Source: Planctomycetota bacterium
Lineage (GTDB): Bacteria > Planctomycetota > Phycisphaerae > UBA1845 > UTPLA1
Direction of reading: 5' to 3'
Assembly: GCA_027295245.1 (NCBI GenBank)
Contig: JAPULF010000123.1
Coordinates: 1 to 5,589 of the forward strand
Length of the DNA: 5,589 nucleotides
Shown: positions 1 through 5,374 of the stretch, piece after piece
Layout: every line of letters begins with the position of its first letter
How positions within the stretch are numbered: the first letter of the stretch is position 1
The notes under the pieces: model-generated
Told to the model about the DNA's origin: nothing
The model's input: the letters and a program-made list of their open reading frames with translations, nothing else
The model's database searches: none
Position numbers and translations under genes: made by a program

Positions 1-1119
1 GGTGAACGCCGTGTCGCGGCGACGCCCGAGACGTGCGGCAAACTGAAGAAAGCCGGATTCGAAGTCTTCGTCGAAAACGGCGCCGGCGAGGCGTCTTCAT
101 TCGGTGATTCGGAGTATCGCGAAGCCGGCGCATCGCTGACCACGACAGACAATCTTTACGAACAAGCGGACATCATTGCGAAGGTCTCGGCGCCGACCGA
201 CGACGAGACCGGCCGGCTCCGATCCGGGGTGATACTGATCGCCTTGCTCAACCCGCTTTCGAATGGCGATCTGATTCGCCGGTTGGCGGAGCAACGCGTG
301 GACGCCCTGGCGATGGAGTTGATGCCGCGGATTACCCGCGCCCAGAAGATGGACGCCTTGAGCGCAATGAGCACGGTCACCGGATACTCGGCCGTGTTGA
401 TCGCTGCGTCAAAGCTGAATCGCTTTTTCCCAATGTTCATGACGGCCGCCGGCACGATCAAACCGGCCAAGGTTCTCGTGCTCGGCGCGGGCGTCGCCGG
501 TCTTCAGGCGATCGCAACCGCCAAGCGCCTGGGCGCCGTGGTCGAGGTCTTCGACGTCCGGCCGGCGGTCAAGGAACAGGTCGAAAGCCTGGGCGCCCGT
601 TTTGTCGAGGTAGAGGCCCCCGCCCAGAATGCGGAAGACGCCGGCGGCTATGCGAAAGAAATGTCGGACGACTACAAACTCAAGCAGAAGGAAACAATCG
701 CCGCACACGTCAAAGTTGCCGACGTCGTGATTTCCACGGCCCTCATTCCGGGCAAACCGGCCCCGGTCCTGATTACTCGGGACATGGTCGAATCGATGCG
801 GCCCGACACGGTGATCGTGGACCTGGCCGGCGAGGCCGGCGGCAACTGCGAGTTGTCGAAATTCGGAGAATCGGTGTTGCACGGCGGGGTCGTGATTGAG
901 GCCCCGATGCACCTGGCATCATCGCTTTCGTATCATGCGAGTCAGATGTACGCTCGAACGATGGCGGCATTCGTCCTGGACGTGTCGAAGGATGGGACCC
1001 TCAATCTCGACCCGGAAAATGAGATCATCGCGGGGACCCTCGTAACCCGGGGCGGCGATATCTTTCACGAGCGGGTCCGCGCCACACTGGGTGAAGCACA
1101 GGCCGGCGGCGGAACGTAG
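1..1119 (+). CDS. pntAA: NAD(P) transhydrogenase subunit alpha part 1 (domain I, NAD(H)-binding), 5'-partial
   Basis: This is the soluble NAD(H)-binding domain I of proton-translocating transhydrogenase. It takes or gives hydride at NAD(H) and docks on PntB domain III at the cytoplasmic face. The frame is open from base 1, so the start lies upstream. The visible 372 residues begin at GERRVAATPE, matching the RVAATP segment about a dozen residues into E. coli PntA. Visible landmarks (window numbering) are the RQD loop (PRITRAQKMD: Arg110, Gln115, Asp118), the Rossmann loop GAGVAG at 162-167 with the acidic strand end in EVFDVRP, the mobile-loop segment GGYAKEMSDDY, and TALIPGKPAP with DLAGEAGGNCE further on. 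It ends after domain I with no membrane helices, so alpha is split in the Rhodospirillum rubrum manner rather than fused as in E. coli. The GTG at 229 is internal and not the start. It is followed 40 nt later by pntAB. Confidence 0.96.
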   Translation, partial: GERRVAATPETCGKLKKAGFEVFVENGAGEASSFGDSEYREAGASLTTTDNLYEQADIIAKVSAPTDDETGRLRSGVILIALLNPLSNGDLIRRLAEQRVDALAMELMPRITRAQKMDALSAMSTVTGYSAVLIAASKLNRFFPMFMTAAGTIKPAKVLVLGAGVAGLQAIATAKRLGAVVEVFDVRPAVKEQVESLGARFVEVEAPAQNAEDAGGYAKEMSDDYKLKQKETIAAHVKVADVVISTALIPGKPAPVLITRDMVESMRPDTVIVDLAGEAGGNCELSKFGESVLHGGVVIEAPMHLASSLSYHASQMYARTMAAFVLDVSKDGTLNLDPENEIIAGTLVTRGGDIFHERVRATLGEAQAGGGT

Positions 1120-1145
1120 CCGAGTATGGATCTTGCTTCGACAAC

Positions 1146-1150
1146 AGGAG
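1146..1150 (+). promoter_or_regulatory. Shine-Dalgarno of pntAB
   Basis: AGGAG lies 9 nt before the ATG at 1160. It decides the start of pntAB against the in-frame GTG at 1091, which would overlap the end of pntAA and add 23 residues unlike any membrane segment. Confidence 0.8.
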
Positions 1151-1159
1151 GCAGTTTCG

Positions 1160-1453
1160 ATGGAAGTTGATTTCGTTCTATTGCTCACGATATTCGCGTT
1201 GGCGATCTTCGTCGGCTTCGAAATCATCACAAAGGTACCGCCGACGTTGCACACCCCGCTCATGTCGGGCTCGAACGCCATTTCCGGAATCACCATCATC
1301 GGGGCCCTGGGTGTCCTGATTTCCGCGGGGACCGAACACCTCTGGTTGACAAGGATACTTGGACTGCTGGCGGTCATTACGGCGACGATCAACGTGGTCG
1401 GTGGATACTTCGTGACGCACCGCATGCTCGGGATGTTCCGTAAGAAGAAATAG
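1160..1453 (+). CDS. pntAB: NAD(P) transhydrogenase subunit alpha part 2 (membrane subunit)
   Basis: This 97-residue inner-membrane subunit supplies the alpha share of the proton-conducting domain II. Three hydrophobic segments are visible at about residues 4-22, 42-58 and 66-85. The family signature LHTPLMSGSNAISG (30-43) lies before helix 2, and NVVGGYFVTHRMLGMFRKKK forms the C-terminus, almost as in the end of E. coli PntA. The start is set by AGGAG 9 nt upstream. Residue 42 is Ser. Some split enzymes have His here (NAIHG), so the residue matters when read with Asn94 of PntB. It lies between pntAA (40 nt gap) and pntB (30 nt gap), which is the usual gene order. The product assignment is secure. 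Confidence 0.95.
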   Translation: MEVDFVLLLTIFALAIFVGFEIITKVPPTLHTPLMSGSNAISGITIIGALGVLISAGTEHLWLTRILGLLAVITATINVVGGYFVTHRMLGMFRKKK

Positions 1454-1471
1454 CACTGCCCGCCAAAAACC

Positions 1472-1475
1472 GAGG
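1472..1475 (+). promoter_or_regulatory. Shine-Dalgarno of pntB (GTG start)
   Basis: GAGG lies 8 nt before the GTG at 1484. It supports this non-ATG start, which also gives the expected PntB N-terminus (a short polar tip, then helix 1). Confidence 0.65.
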
Positions 1476-1483
1476 ACTCATTC

Positions 1484-2902
1484 GTGAGCAGTACCGCACT
1501 GACAAACCTACTTTATCTGATCGCGTCGATTCTCTTCATCTTCGGCATCAAGGGCTTGACGCACCCGAAGACCGCGCTCCGCGGCAATCTGATGAGCGCC
1601 GTCGGCATGCTGCTCGCGGTGGTGGTCACGTTGCGCAGCCAACAGCATCTCGATTTTGGGTGGGGATGGATCATCGCGGGGCTCGTGATCGGCGGTGCGG
1701 TCGGACTGGTCCTGGCGGTCAAGGTCGAAATGACCGGAATGCCGCAATTGGTGGCCCTGTTCAACGGACTCGGCGGTGTCGCGTCCGCCTTTGTCGCGGG
1801 AGCCGAACTGATCCTCAGGGGCGATGTAATCGGGGGTGCGGAATTCTCTGATGCATTCCGAACACAGTTTTCGATCGCCACGGCGACCTCGGGACTGATC
1901 GGGGCGGTCACCCTGACGGGCAGCCTGGTAGCGGCCGGAAAACTTCACGGCGTCAAGTGGATCAAGGACGGCAATCTGATCCCCGGTCAGAAGGCGGTGA
2001 ACTTCCTGCTACTCGCGGGGGCGATCGCAATCGGATACTGGATGTACACCAATCCGGGCTACTTTCCTCCGTACGCTTTGATGGTGCTGGTTGCGGCGGT
2101 CTTGGGCGTGCTGCTGGTGACGCCGATCGGCGGGGCCGACATGCCCGTGGTGATTGCCCTGCTGAATTCGTACTCCGGTTTGGCGGCCGCGGCCACCGGT
2201 TTCGTGATCAACAACAACGTGCTGATCATTGCCGGATCGCTGGTGGGGGCATCCGGTCTGGTTCTGACCAAAATCATGTGCAAGGCCATGAACCGGTCGT
2301 TGAGAAACGTCATTTTCGGAACGCTCGGCCCGACCGCCGAAACGGCCAGCGCCGACGATGTCTACGCGGGGAAAGTGAAATCCGCCTCCGCGGAGGAAGT
2401 GGCCATGCTGCTGGACGGCGCCCGCAGGGTGGTAATCATTCCGGGGTATGGAATGGCCGTGTCGCAGGCCCAGCACGCGGTGCGCGATCTGGCCAACCTG
2501 CTCGAGTCGCGCGGCGCGACCGTGGAATTCGGCATCCATCCGGTGGCGGGCCGGATGCCGGGCCACATGAACGTGCTGCTGGCGGAGGCCAATATCCCGT
2601 ACGACAAACTGCTCGAGATGGATGTGATCAACCCCACGCTGGAGCAGGTCGACGTTGGGATCGTGATCGGCGCCAACGACGTCGTGAACCCCGTCGCCCG
2701 CACCGACCCCAAGTCGCCGATCGCAGGCATGCCGATCATCGACATAGACAAGTGCAGGACCGTCGTGGTGATCAAGCGAAGCCTCAGCCCGGGGTTTGCG
2801 GGGATCCCCAATCCGCTCTTCGCAGCCGACAACTGCCTGATGTTCTTTGGCGACGGGAAGAAGGCGTTTCTGGATCTGATCGCGGCGGTGAAAGAATCGT
2901 AA
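1484..2902 (+). CDS. pntB: NAD(P) transhydrogenase subunit beta (membrane domain II and NADP(H)-binding domain III)
   Basis: PntB, 472 residues (E. coli 462), carries most of the proton channel and the NADP(H) site. Roughly nine hydrophobic segments fill residues 1-270. They include the conserved VEMTGMPQLVALFNGLGG (81-98), IGGADMPVVIALLNSYSG (215-232, with Asp219 and Asn228 matching E. coli Asp213 and Asn222) and KIMCKAMNRS (263-272). A linker of low similarity (about 280-305) leads to domain III. There the nucleotide loop PGYGMAVSQAQ (320-330), HPVAGRMPGHMNVLLAEA (352-369), GANDVVNP (396-403), DPKSPIAGMP (408-417) and KRSLSPGFAG (431-440) are all present. So the enzyme looks catalytically complete. 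The oddity is Asn94 at the place of E. coli His91. Translation starts at GTG with GAGG 8 nt upstream. The stop codon is followed 3 nt later by the next gene. Confidence 0.97.
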   Translation: MSSTALTNLLYLIASILFIFGIKGLTHPKTALRGNLMSAVGMLLAVVVTLRSQQHLDFGWGWIIAGLVIGGAVGLVLAVKVEMTGMPQLVALFNGLGGVASAFVAGAELILRGDVIGGAEFSDAFRTQFSIATATSGLIGAVTLTGSLVAAGKLHGVKWIKDGNLIPGQKAVNFLLLAGAIAIGYWMYTNPGYFPPYALMVLVAAVLGVLLVTPIGGADMPVVIALLNSYSGLAAAATGFVINNNVLIIAGSLVGASGLVLTKIMCKAMNRSLRNVIFGTLGPTAETASADDVYAGKVKSASAEEVAMLLDGARRVVIIPGYGMAVSQAQHAVRDLANLLESRGATVEFGIHPVAGRMPGHMNVLLAEANIPYDKLLEMDVINPTLEQVDVGIVIGANDVVNPVARTDPKSPIAGMPIIDIDKCRTVVVIKRSLSPGFAGIPNPLFAADNCLMFFGDGKKAFLDLIAAVKES

Positions 2903-2905
2903 TGG

Positions 2906-3643
2906 ATGTCTCCCGTGCCCGATCTCAAGTTTCTTCTCTTACAGGCCCGTGACGCCGACGATCCCATGCGGGATCACGAGCGGATGTGCTTTGTCGAGCG
3001 CGGCGCCCTGAAGCGCGAGCAGATCGTTCCTTACGACCTCCTGGGAGGCCCGCCCGGTTCGGCCCATTGGCGGCAGTTTGACGGCCTGCTCGTCGGAGGC
3101 GCGGGCGACTTCTACATATCCAAGCGGAACCTGCCGCATTGCGCGGACGTGCTCGATTTTTTCGGCGAGGTGGTTGCCGCCGGGCACCCGATGTTCGCGT
3201 CCTGTTTCGGCTACCACTGCCTGGTGGCGGCGCTGGGCGGAGAGGTCGTTTACGACGGCGCCAACATCGAGATTGGCACCTATCGACTGACGCTGACCGA
3301 GGACGGCATGAACGATCCGCTCTTCGGCACGCTGCCCCGAAGCTTTCAGGCCCAGGAGGGTCATAAGGACCGCGCCGGCCGTCAACCGGACGGAGTGCTG
3401 AATCTGGCCTCGAGCGAACGAGTCCCGATGCAGGCGTTTCGAATTCCGGAGAAGCCCATTTGGGCGACGCAGTTTCACCCCGAGCTGAGCCGGGAGTCCA
3501 ACCTCCATCGATTTCGCCATTACATGGAGGGATACGGCCGAGCGATGAGCCCCGAGGAGTTGCAGGCGGCTTTCGACAGCTTTCGCGAAAGCCCAGAGGC
3601 CAACGGTCTGTTTCAGGCGTTTCTTCGGCTGGTGTTCGACTAG
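2906..3643 (+). CDS. Class I glutamine amidotransferase (GMP-synthase-like GATase1 domain protein)
   Basis: This stand-alone class I glutamine amidotransferase has 245 residues and would hydrolyse glutamine and pass ammonia to an unknown acceptor. The expected triad can be seen: Cys100 in FASCFGYHCL at the nucleophile elbow, and His191 with Glu193 in QFHPELS. The elbow departs from the usual G-x-C-x-G-x-Q: the flanking residue before the Cys is Ser, and a His (104) stands where Gln is common. VGGAGDFY (63-70) resembles the GGP-type oxyanion strand, and EGHKDR (151-156) matches the His-x-Asp segment of GMP-synthase-like homologues. The C-terminal 40 residues are a helical tail. ATG 2906 lies 3 nt after the pntB stop with no clear Shine-Dalgarno, so coupled translation is likely. 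GTG 2915 is an alternative start. The family includes enzymes active on purine precursors and on gamma-glutamyl compounds, and the sequence does not choose among them. Confidence 0.88.
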   Translation: MSPVPDLKFLLLQARDADDPMRDHERMCFVERGALKREQIVPYDLLGGPPGSAHWRQFDGLLVGGAGDFYISKRNLPHCADVLDFFGEVVAAGHPMFASCFGYHCLVAALGGEVVYDGANIEIGTYRLTLTEDGMNDPLFGTLPRSFQAQEGHKDRAGRQPDGVLNLASSERVPMQAFRIPEKPIWATQFHPELSRESNLHRFRHYMEGYGRAMSPEELQAAFDSFRESPEANGLFQAFLRLVFD

Positions 3644-3648
3644 CGCCC

Positions 3649-3664
3649 GACCCATGGCCGGGTC
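3649..3664 (+). terminator. Weak hairpin after the amidotransferase gene
   Basis: GACCC and GGGTC pair around a 6-nt loop, beginning 6 nt after the stop at 3643. No T-run follows, so it does not meet the pattern of an intrinsic terminator. It lies between two convergent genes, where a terminator would be expected. Low confidence. Confidence 0.2.
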
Positions 3665-3702
3665 ACCCGATCCGGTCGTCCCCTTTCAACAGGTGAGAAC
3701 GA

Positions 3703-4053
3703 TCACGGTTTTCGAGGCTTGTAGCGGTCGACGTCGGCGAAGATGTCGATGGCCCGGAAGTGCGACAGGAACTTGGCGCTGTGGACCGCACCGGCCGGAA
3801 TGTGGTAGGCCTCGCCGCGTTTGTATCTGCGGGTTCGGCCCTCGATGGTCAGTTCCACCTCGCCCTCGACGACCATGCCCCACTGCTCGCCGTGACTATG
3901 CGGCGCCACTTCGCCGATCGGATCGATGTCGAGAAAAACGACCTGATGATCCGCCGCCTGGGATATCCAGCCGCGGACGCCGTCGAACGGAATGTCGGCC
4001 TCGGGGAGGTTGGTGACCAGTTCGGGAAAGGAATCGTTCGGTTCGGGCTCCAT
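3703..4053 (-). CDS. Small single-domain cupin protein
   Basis: This is a cytosolic beta-barrel cupin of 116 residues from the start chosen here. Numbering from that ATG, motif 1 is PHSHGEQWGMVVEGEVEL, with His52 and His54 and the EQ pair (56-57) as likely metal-binding region. Motif 2 is GEAYHIPAGAVHS, with His91 as the remaining ligand. The HxH-x-EQWG form, one residue shorter than the commonest cupin_2 spacing, occurs in a known group of small cupins of unsettled function, so no reaction is assigned. The start at 4053 is preferred because GAGG stands 5 nt before it. An in-frame ATG at 4080 would add nine acidic residues but lacks a ribosome site. The gene is convergent with the amidotransferase gene and lies downstream of the zinc-ribbon membrane gene, with a gap of 136 nt. 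Confidence 0.85.
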   Translation of the reverse strand: MEPEPNDSFPELVTNLPEADIPFDGVRGWISQAADHQVVFLDIDPIGEVAPHSHGEQWGMVVEGEVELTIEGRTRRYKRGEAYHIPAGAVHSAKFLSHFRAIDIFADVDRYKPRKP

Positions 4054-4058
4054 TTTTT

Positions 4059-4062
4059 CCTC
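4059..4062 (-). promoter_or_regulatory. Shine-Dalgarno deciding the cupin start
   Basis: On the minus strand GCGAGGAAAAAATG places GAGG 5 nt before the ATG at 4053. The upstream candidate ATG at 4080 has no purine-rich site at proper distance. Confidence 0.55.
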
Positions 4063-4189
4063 GCTTTCCGTCTCAGGCATTCGTTGCGATCGAGCGTATC
4101 TCTTTTCCGATAGGCGATTCGATGATCGGCGGCAGGCAGCCCTGGCCGGTGCATCGGGCTTTGATTGCAGTTTGGCCGACTCGCCATGA

Positions 4190-4576
4190 TCAGTCGATTG
4201 CTAAACCAGCCAGCAGAAGTACTACGTAGCCGAGCATCAGTACGGTCGAGATCACACCCAGCACGAAGCCCGCCTTGGCGATTCCCTTCGAGCTTCGGCT
4301 GACCGTTCCGGCAGCAGTCTCCGCTTCCGACTTTTTGGCGTAGTAGATTGCGAGAGGCCCGAGCAGCAGGCAACCGGTGGTGAGCGAGATAATGCCCAGT
4401 ACCAGACTGGCGATCGCCTTGCCGGACGTCTTTGCCTCGGCGAATGTTCTGATGGTGTCCGCGACCGGTCGGCCGCACTCCGGACAGACACCGCCCATGA
4501 GCGTGCCCGTAAGGTTGTACCCGCAGAAGCGGCAGCAGAGCTGGGCGTCTCGGAGTGTGGGTTCCGGTCCCGACAT
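4190..4576 (-). CDS. Zinc-ribbon plus DUF4190-like two-helix membrane protein
   Basis: This is a 128-residue membrane protein of unknown function. Residues 15-37 form a small zinc ribbon: Cys15-x2-Cys18, the GYNLTG stretch, then Cys31-x2-Cys34. After a polar linker come two hydrophobic segments, about 54-80 (GKAIASLVLGIISL ... GPLAIYYAKK) and 99-126 (KGIAKAGFVLGVISTVLML ...). This repeated 'G-x-A-x-x-(S/G)-x-V-LG-(I/V)-I-S' layout is that of DUF4190-type domains. Ribbons of this style ahead of membrane segments are very frequent in Planctomycetota, which is the main hint to the host. No signal peptide is seen, so the ribbon probably faces the cytoplasm. No strong ribosome site precedes the ATG. 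It is divergent from the VOC gene, with 162 nt between them, and upstream of the cupin on the same strand. Confidence 0.82.
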   Translation of the reverse strand: MSGPEPTLRDAQLCCRFCGYNLTGTLMGGVCPECGRPVADTIRTFAEAKTSGKAIASLVLGIISLTTGCLLLGPLAIYYAKKSEAETAAGTVSRSSKGIAKAGFVLGVISTVLMLGYVVLLLAGLAID

Positions 4577-4738
4577 GGCGTTTCAAGATAGGCCGCATAC
4601 GTGACGATGGCAATCAGGCGGCAGTATTCTTGCGACTGAGCGGGAACAGGGCCACCGGGCACAGTTCGATACTTGGGGCGTCATGCCCACAGCTGTGCGT
4701 GCCCGAGGCGTGCTTGTCATCGGCAAGGAGTCGGACTG
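4577..4738. promoter_or_regulatory. Divergent intergenic region
   Basis: These 162 nt separate the divergent membrane-protein and VOC genes and must hold promoters for both. I searched for -35/-10 pairs and found none convincing: TTGCGA near 4632 has no matching -10 box. Apart from the VOC ribosome site at its right end, I see no inverted repeat or riboswitch-like structure. The region is called by position only. Confidence 0.3.
4725..4730 (+). promoter_or_regulatory. Shine-Dalgarno of the VOC gene
   Basis: AAGGAG lies 8 nt before the ATG at 4739. It is the strongest ribosome site in the window. It rules out the in-frame upstream ATG at 4673, whose extra 22 residues (rich in Cys, Arg, His) look non-coding. 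Confidence 0.85.
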
Positions 4739-5116
4739 ATGGAAGATCGGATCGAGCTGGGACTGATGATGTCGGTGATGCAGGTGGGGGACATCCAGGA
4801 GGCGATCGAATTCTGGTCGCGGCTGGGGCTGGAGGTTCGGTTCCGGTGTCCGGAGGAGGGCGAAACGAAGGCCGCCGGGATCGGGCACCACTCGCTTCAA
4901 CTCCTGTTGAAGCCCGCGTCCGATCCCGATGTAATCGCGCCGCAATCGGTCTACGTTGTTACGAACGGTGTCGAGGAACTCCACGCGCGATACTCGACCG
5001 TGGAGCCGGAGCGCACCGGCCGGGTCAGCGTCCGCGAATACGGCATGCGCGACTTCAGTGTGACCGATCCTTGGGGGCATCGGGTCGTGTTTGGGGAGGA
5101 GAGTCGTGCAGATTAG
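4739..5116 (+). CDS. VOC superfamily (glyoxalase/bleomycin-resistance-like) protein
   Basis: This 125-residue protein has the paired beta-alpha-beta-beta-beta fold of the vicinal oxygen chelate superfamily. Module 1 covers about 8-58 (LMMSVMQVGDIQEAIEFWS-RLGLEVRF, then HHSLQLLLKP). Module 2 covers about 69-120 (QSVYVVTNGVEELHARYS, then the typical end YGMRDFSVTDPWGHRVVFGEE). The family contains glyoxalases, extradiol dioxygenases, fosfomycin-modifying enzymes and non-catalytic drug-binding proteins. By eye, the positions of the E. coli glyoxalase I metal ligands (His5, Glu56, His74, Glu122) are Met or Ser, Leu or Gln, Val or Tyr, and Val or Phe here. A binding or non-classical role is therefore more likely than glyoxalase activity, but this alignment is approximate. 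The start is fixed by AAGGAG 8 nt upstream. It is followed 69 nt later by a small gene on the same strand. Confidence 0.87.
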   Translation: MEDRIELGLMMSVMQVGDIQEAIEFWSRLGLEVRFRCPEEGETKAAGIGHHSLQLLLKPASDPDVIAPQSVYVVTNGVEELHARYSTVEPERTGRVSVREYGMRDFSVTDPWGHRVVFGEESRAD

Positions 5117-5122
5117 CTTCCG

Positions 5123-5140
5123 GACCCGTGGCGATGGGTC
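5123..5140 (+). terminator. Weak hairpin after the VOC gene
   Basis: GACCC and GGGTC pair around an 8-nt loop, starting 6 nt after the VOC stop at 5116. No T-run follows, so transcription into the next small gene is quite possible. The stem sequence is the same as that after the amidotransferase gene. Confidence 0.2.
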
Positions 5141-5166
5141 GACAGCGAGGAATCTGAATCGTTAAC

Positions 5167-5173
5167 GGAGGAG
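5167..5173 (+). promoter_or_regulatory. Shine-Dalgarno of the small gene
   Basis: GGAGGAG is a near-perfect ribosome site 12 nt before the ATG at 5186, a slightly long spacing. The in-frame TTG at 5174 directly abuts it and cannot be served by it. An in-frame ATG at 5204 is too far away. Confidence 0.6.
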
Positions 5174-5185
5174 TTGCATCGTGAG

Positions 5186-5374
5186 ATGACGCATGACCAT
5201 GCCATGCGATCGCAGAATCCGCGCGCTGTGGCGCGTAGATTGGATTCCGACGACGTGCTATTCGCGGTACCGGATGATCGGTTAGCGATCGTGCACCTGA
5301 CTTATAACAAGGAAACGACGCCTGATTGGCCGCACTTCGTATTCATCGACGATTGGGATGACTTGGCCGATTAG
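5186..5374 (+). CDS. Small unrecognised protein, 62 residues
   Basis: I do not recognise this protein with certainty. From the ATG at 5186 it has 62 residues: a polar, basic first third (HDHAMRSQNPRAVARRL), then DDVLFAVPDDRLAIVHLTY, which reads as two beta-strands, and an aromatic acidic tail (DWPHFVFIDDWDDLAD). The pattern 'D-x-x-A-I-V-H-L-T-Y ... P-x-W-P ... F ... W-x-D' seems to me similar to small uncharacterised proteins of about this size, but I cannot name a family. No membrane segment or signal peptide is present. A good ribosome site and the regular strand pattern favour a real gene. It shares its strand with the VOC gene, 69 nt upstream. Its 3' end overlaps the opposite-strand frame at the right edge by 32 nt. 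Confidence 0.6.
   Translation: MTHDHAMRSQNPRAVARRLDSDDVLFAVPDDRLAIVHLTYNKETTPDWPHFVFIDDWDDLAD

Noticed and set aside
229..1119. GTG at 229 as start of a short transhydrogenase alpha
   Set aside because: The same frame is open to base 1 and encodes the conserved N-terminal part of domain I. The gene is cut by the window edge, not truncated.
1957..2952. A 331-codon plus-strand frame overlapping pntB in another register
   Set aside because: It is Arg/Gly/Gln-rich with no domain pattern and lies wholly within the securely identified pntB. It is a by-product of GC-rich codon use.
2939..3655. A 238-codon minus-strand frame opposite the amidotransferase
   Set aside because: It mirrors the amidotransferase gene almost end to end, has no recognisable motif, and the plus-strand product has an intact catalytic triad.
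4138..4161. AGCCC/GGGCT inverted repeat with a 14-nt loop between the membrane-protein and cupin genes
   Set aside because: The stem is only 5 bp, the loop is long and there is no T-run on either strand. I see no firm terminator or regulatory site there.
3849..4613. A 254-codon minus-strand frame spanning the cupin and membrane-protein genes
   Set aside because: It runs in another register across two clear genes and their gap, and reads as low-complexity Arg/Pro/Ser sequence.
4555..5157. A 200-codon plus-strand frame covering the VOC gene
   Set aside because: It is out of register with the VOC frame, which has fold motifs and a strong ribosome site. The longer frame has neither.
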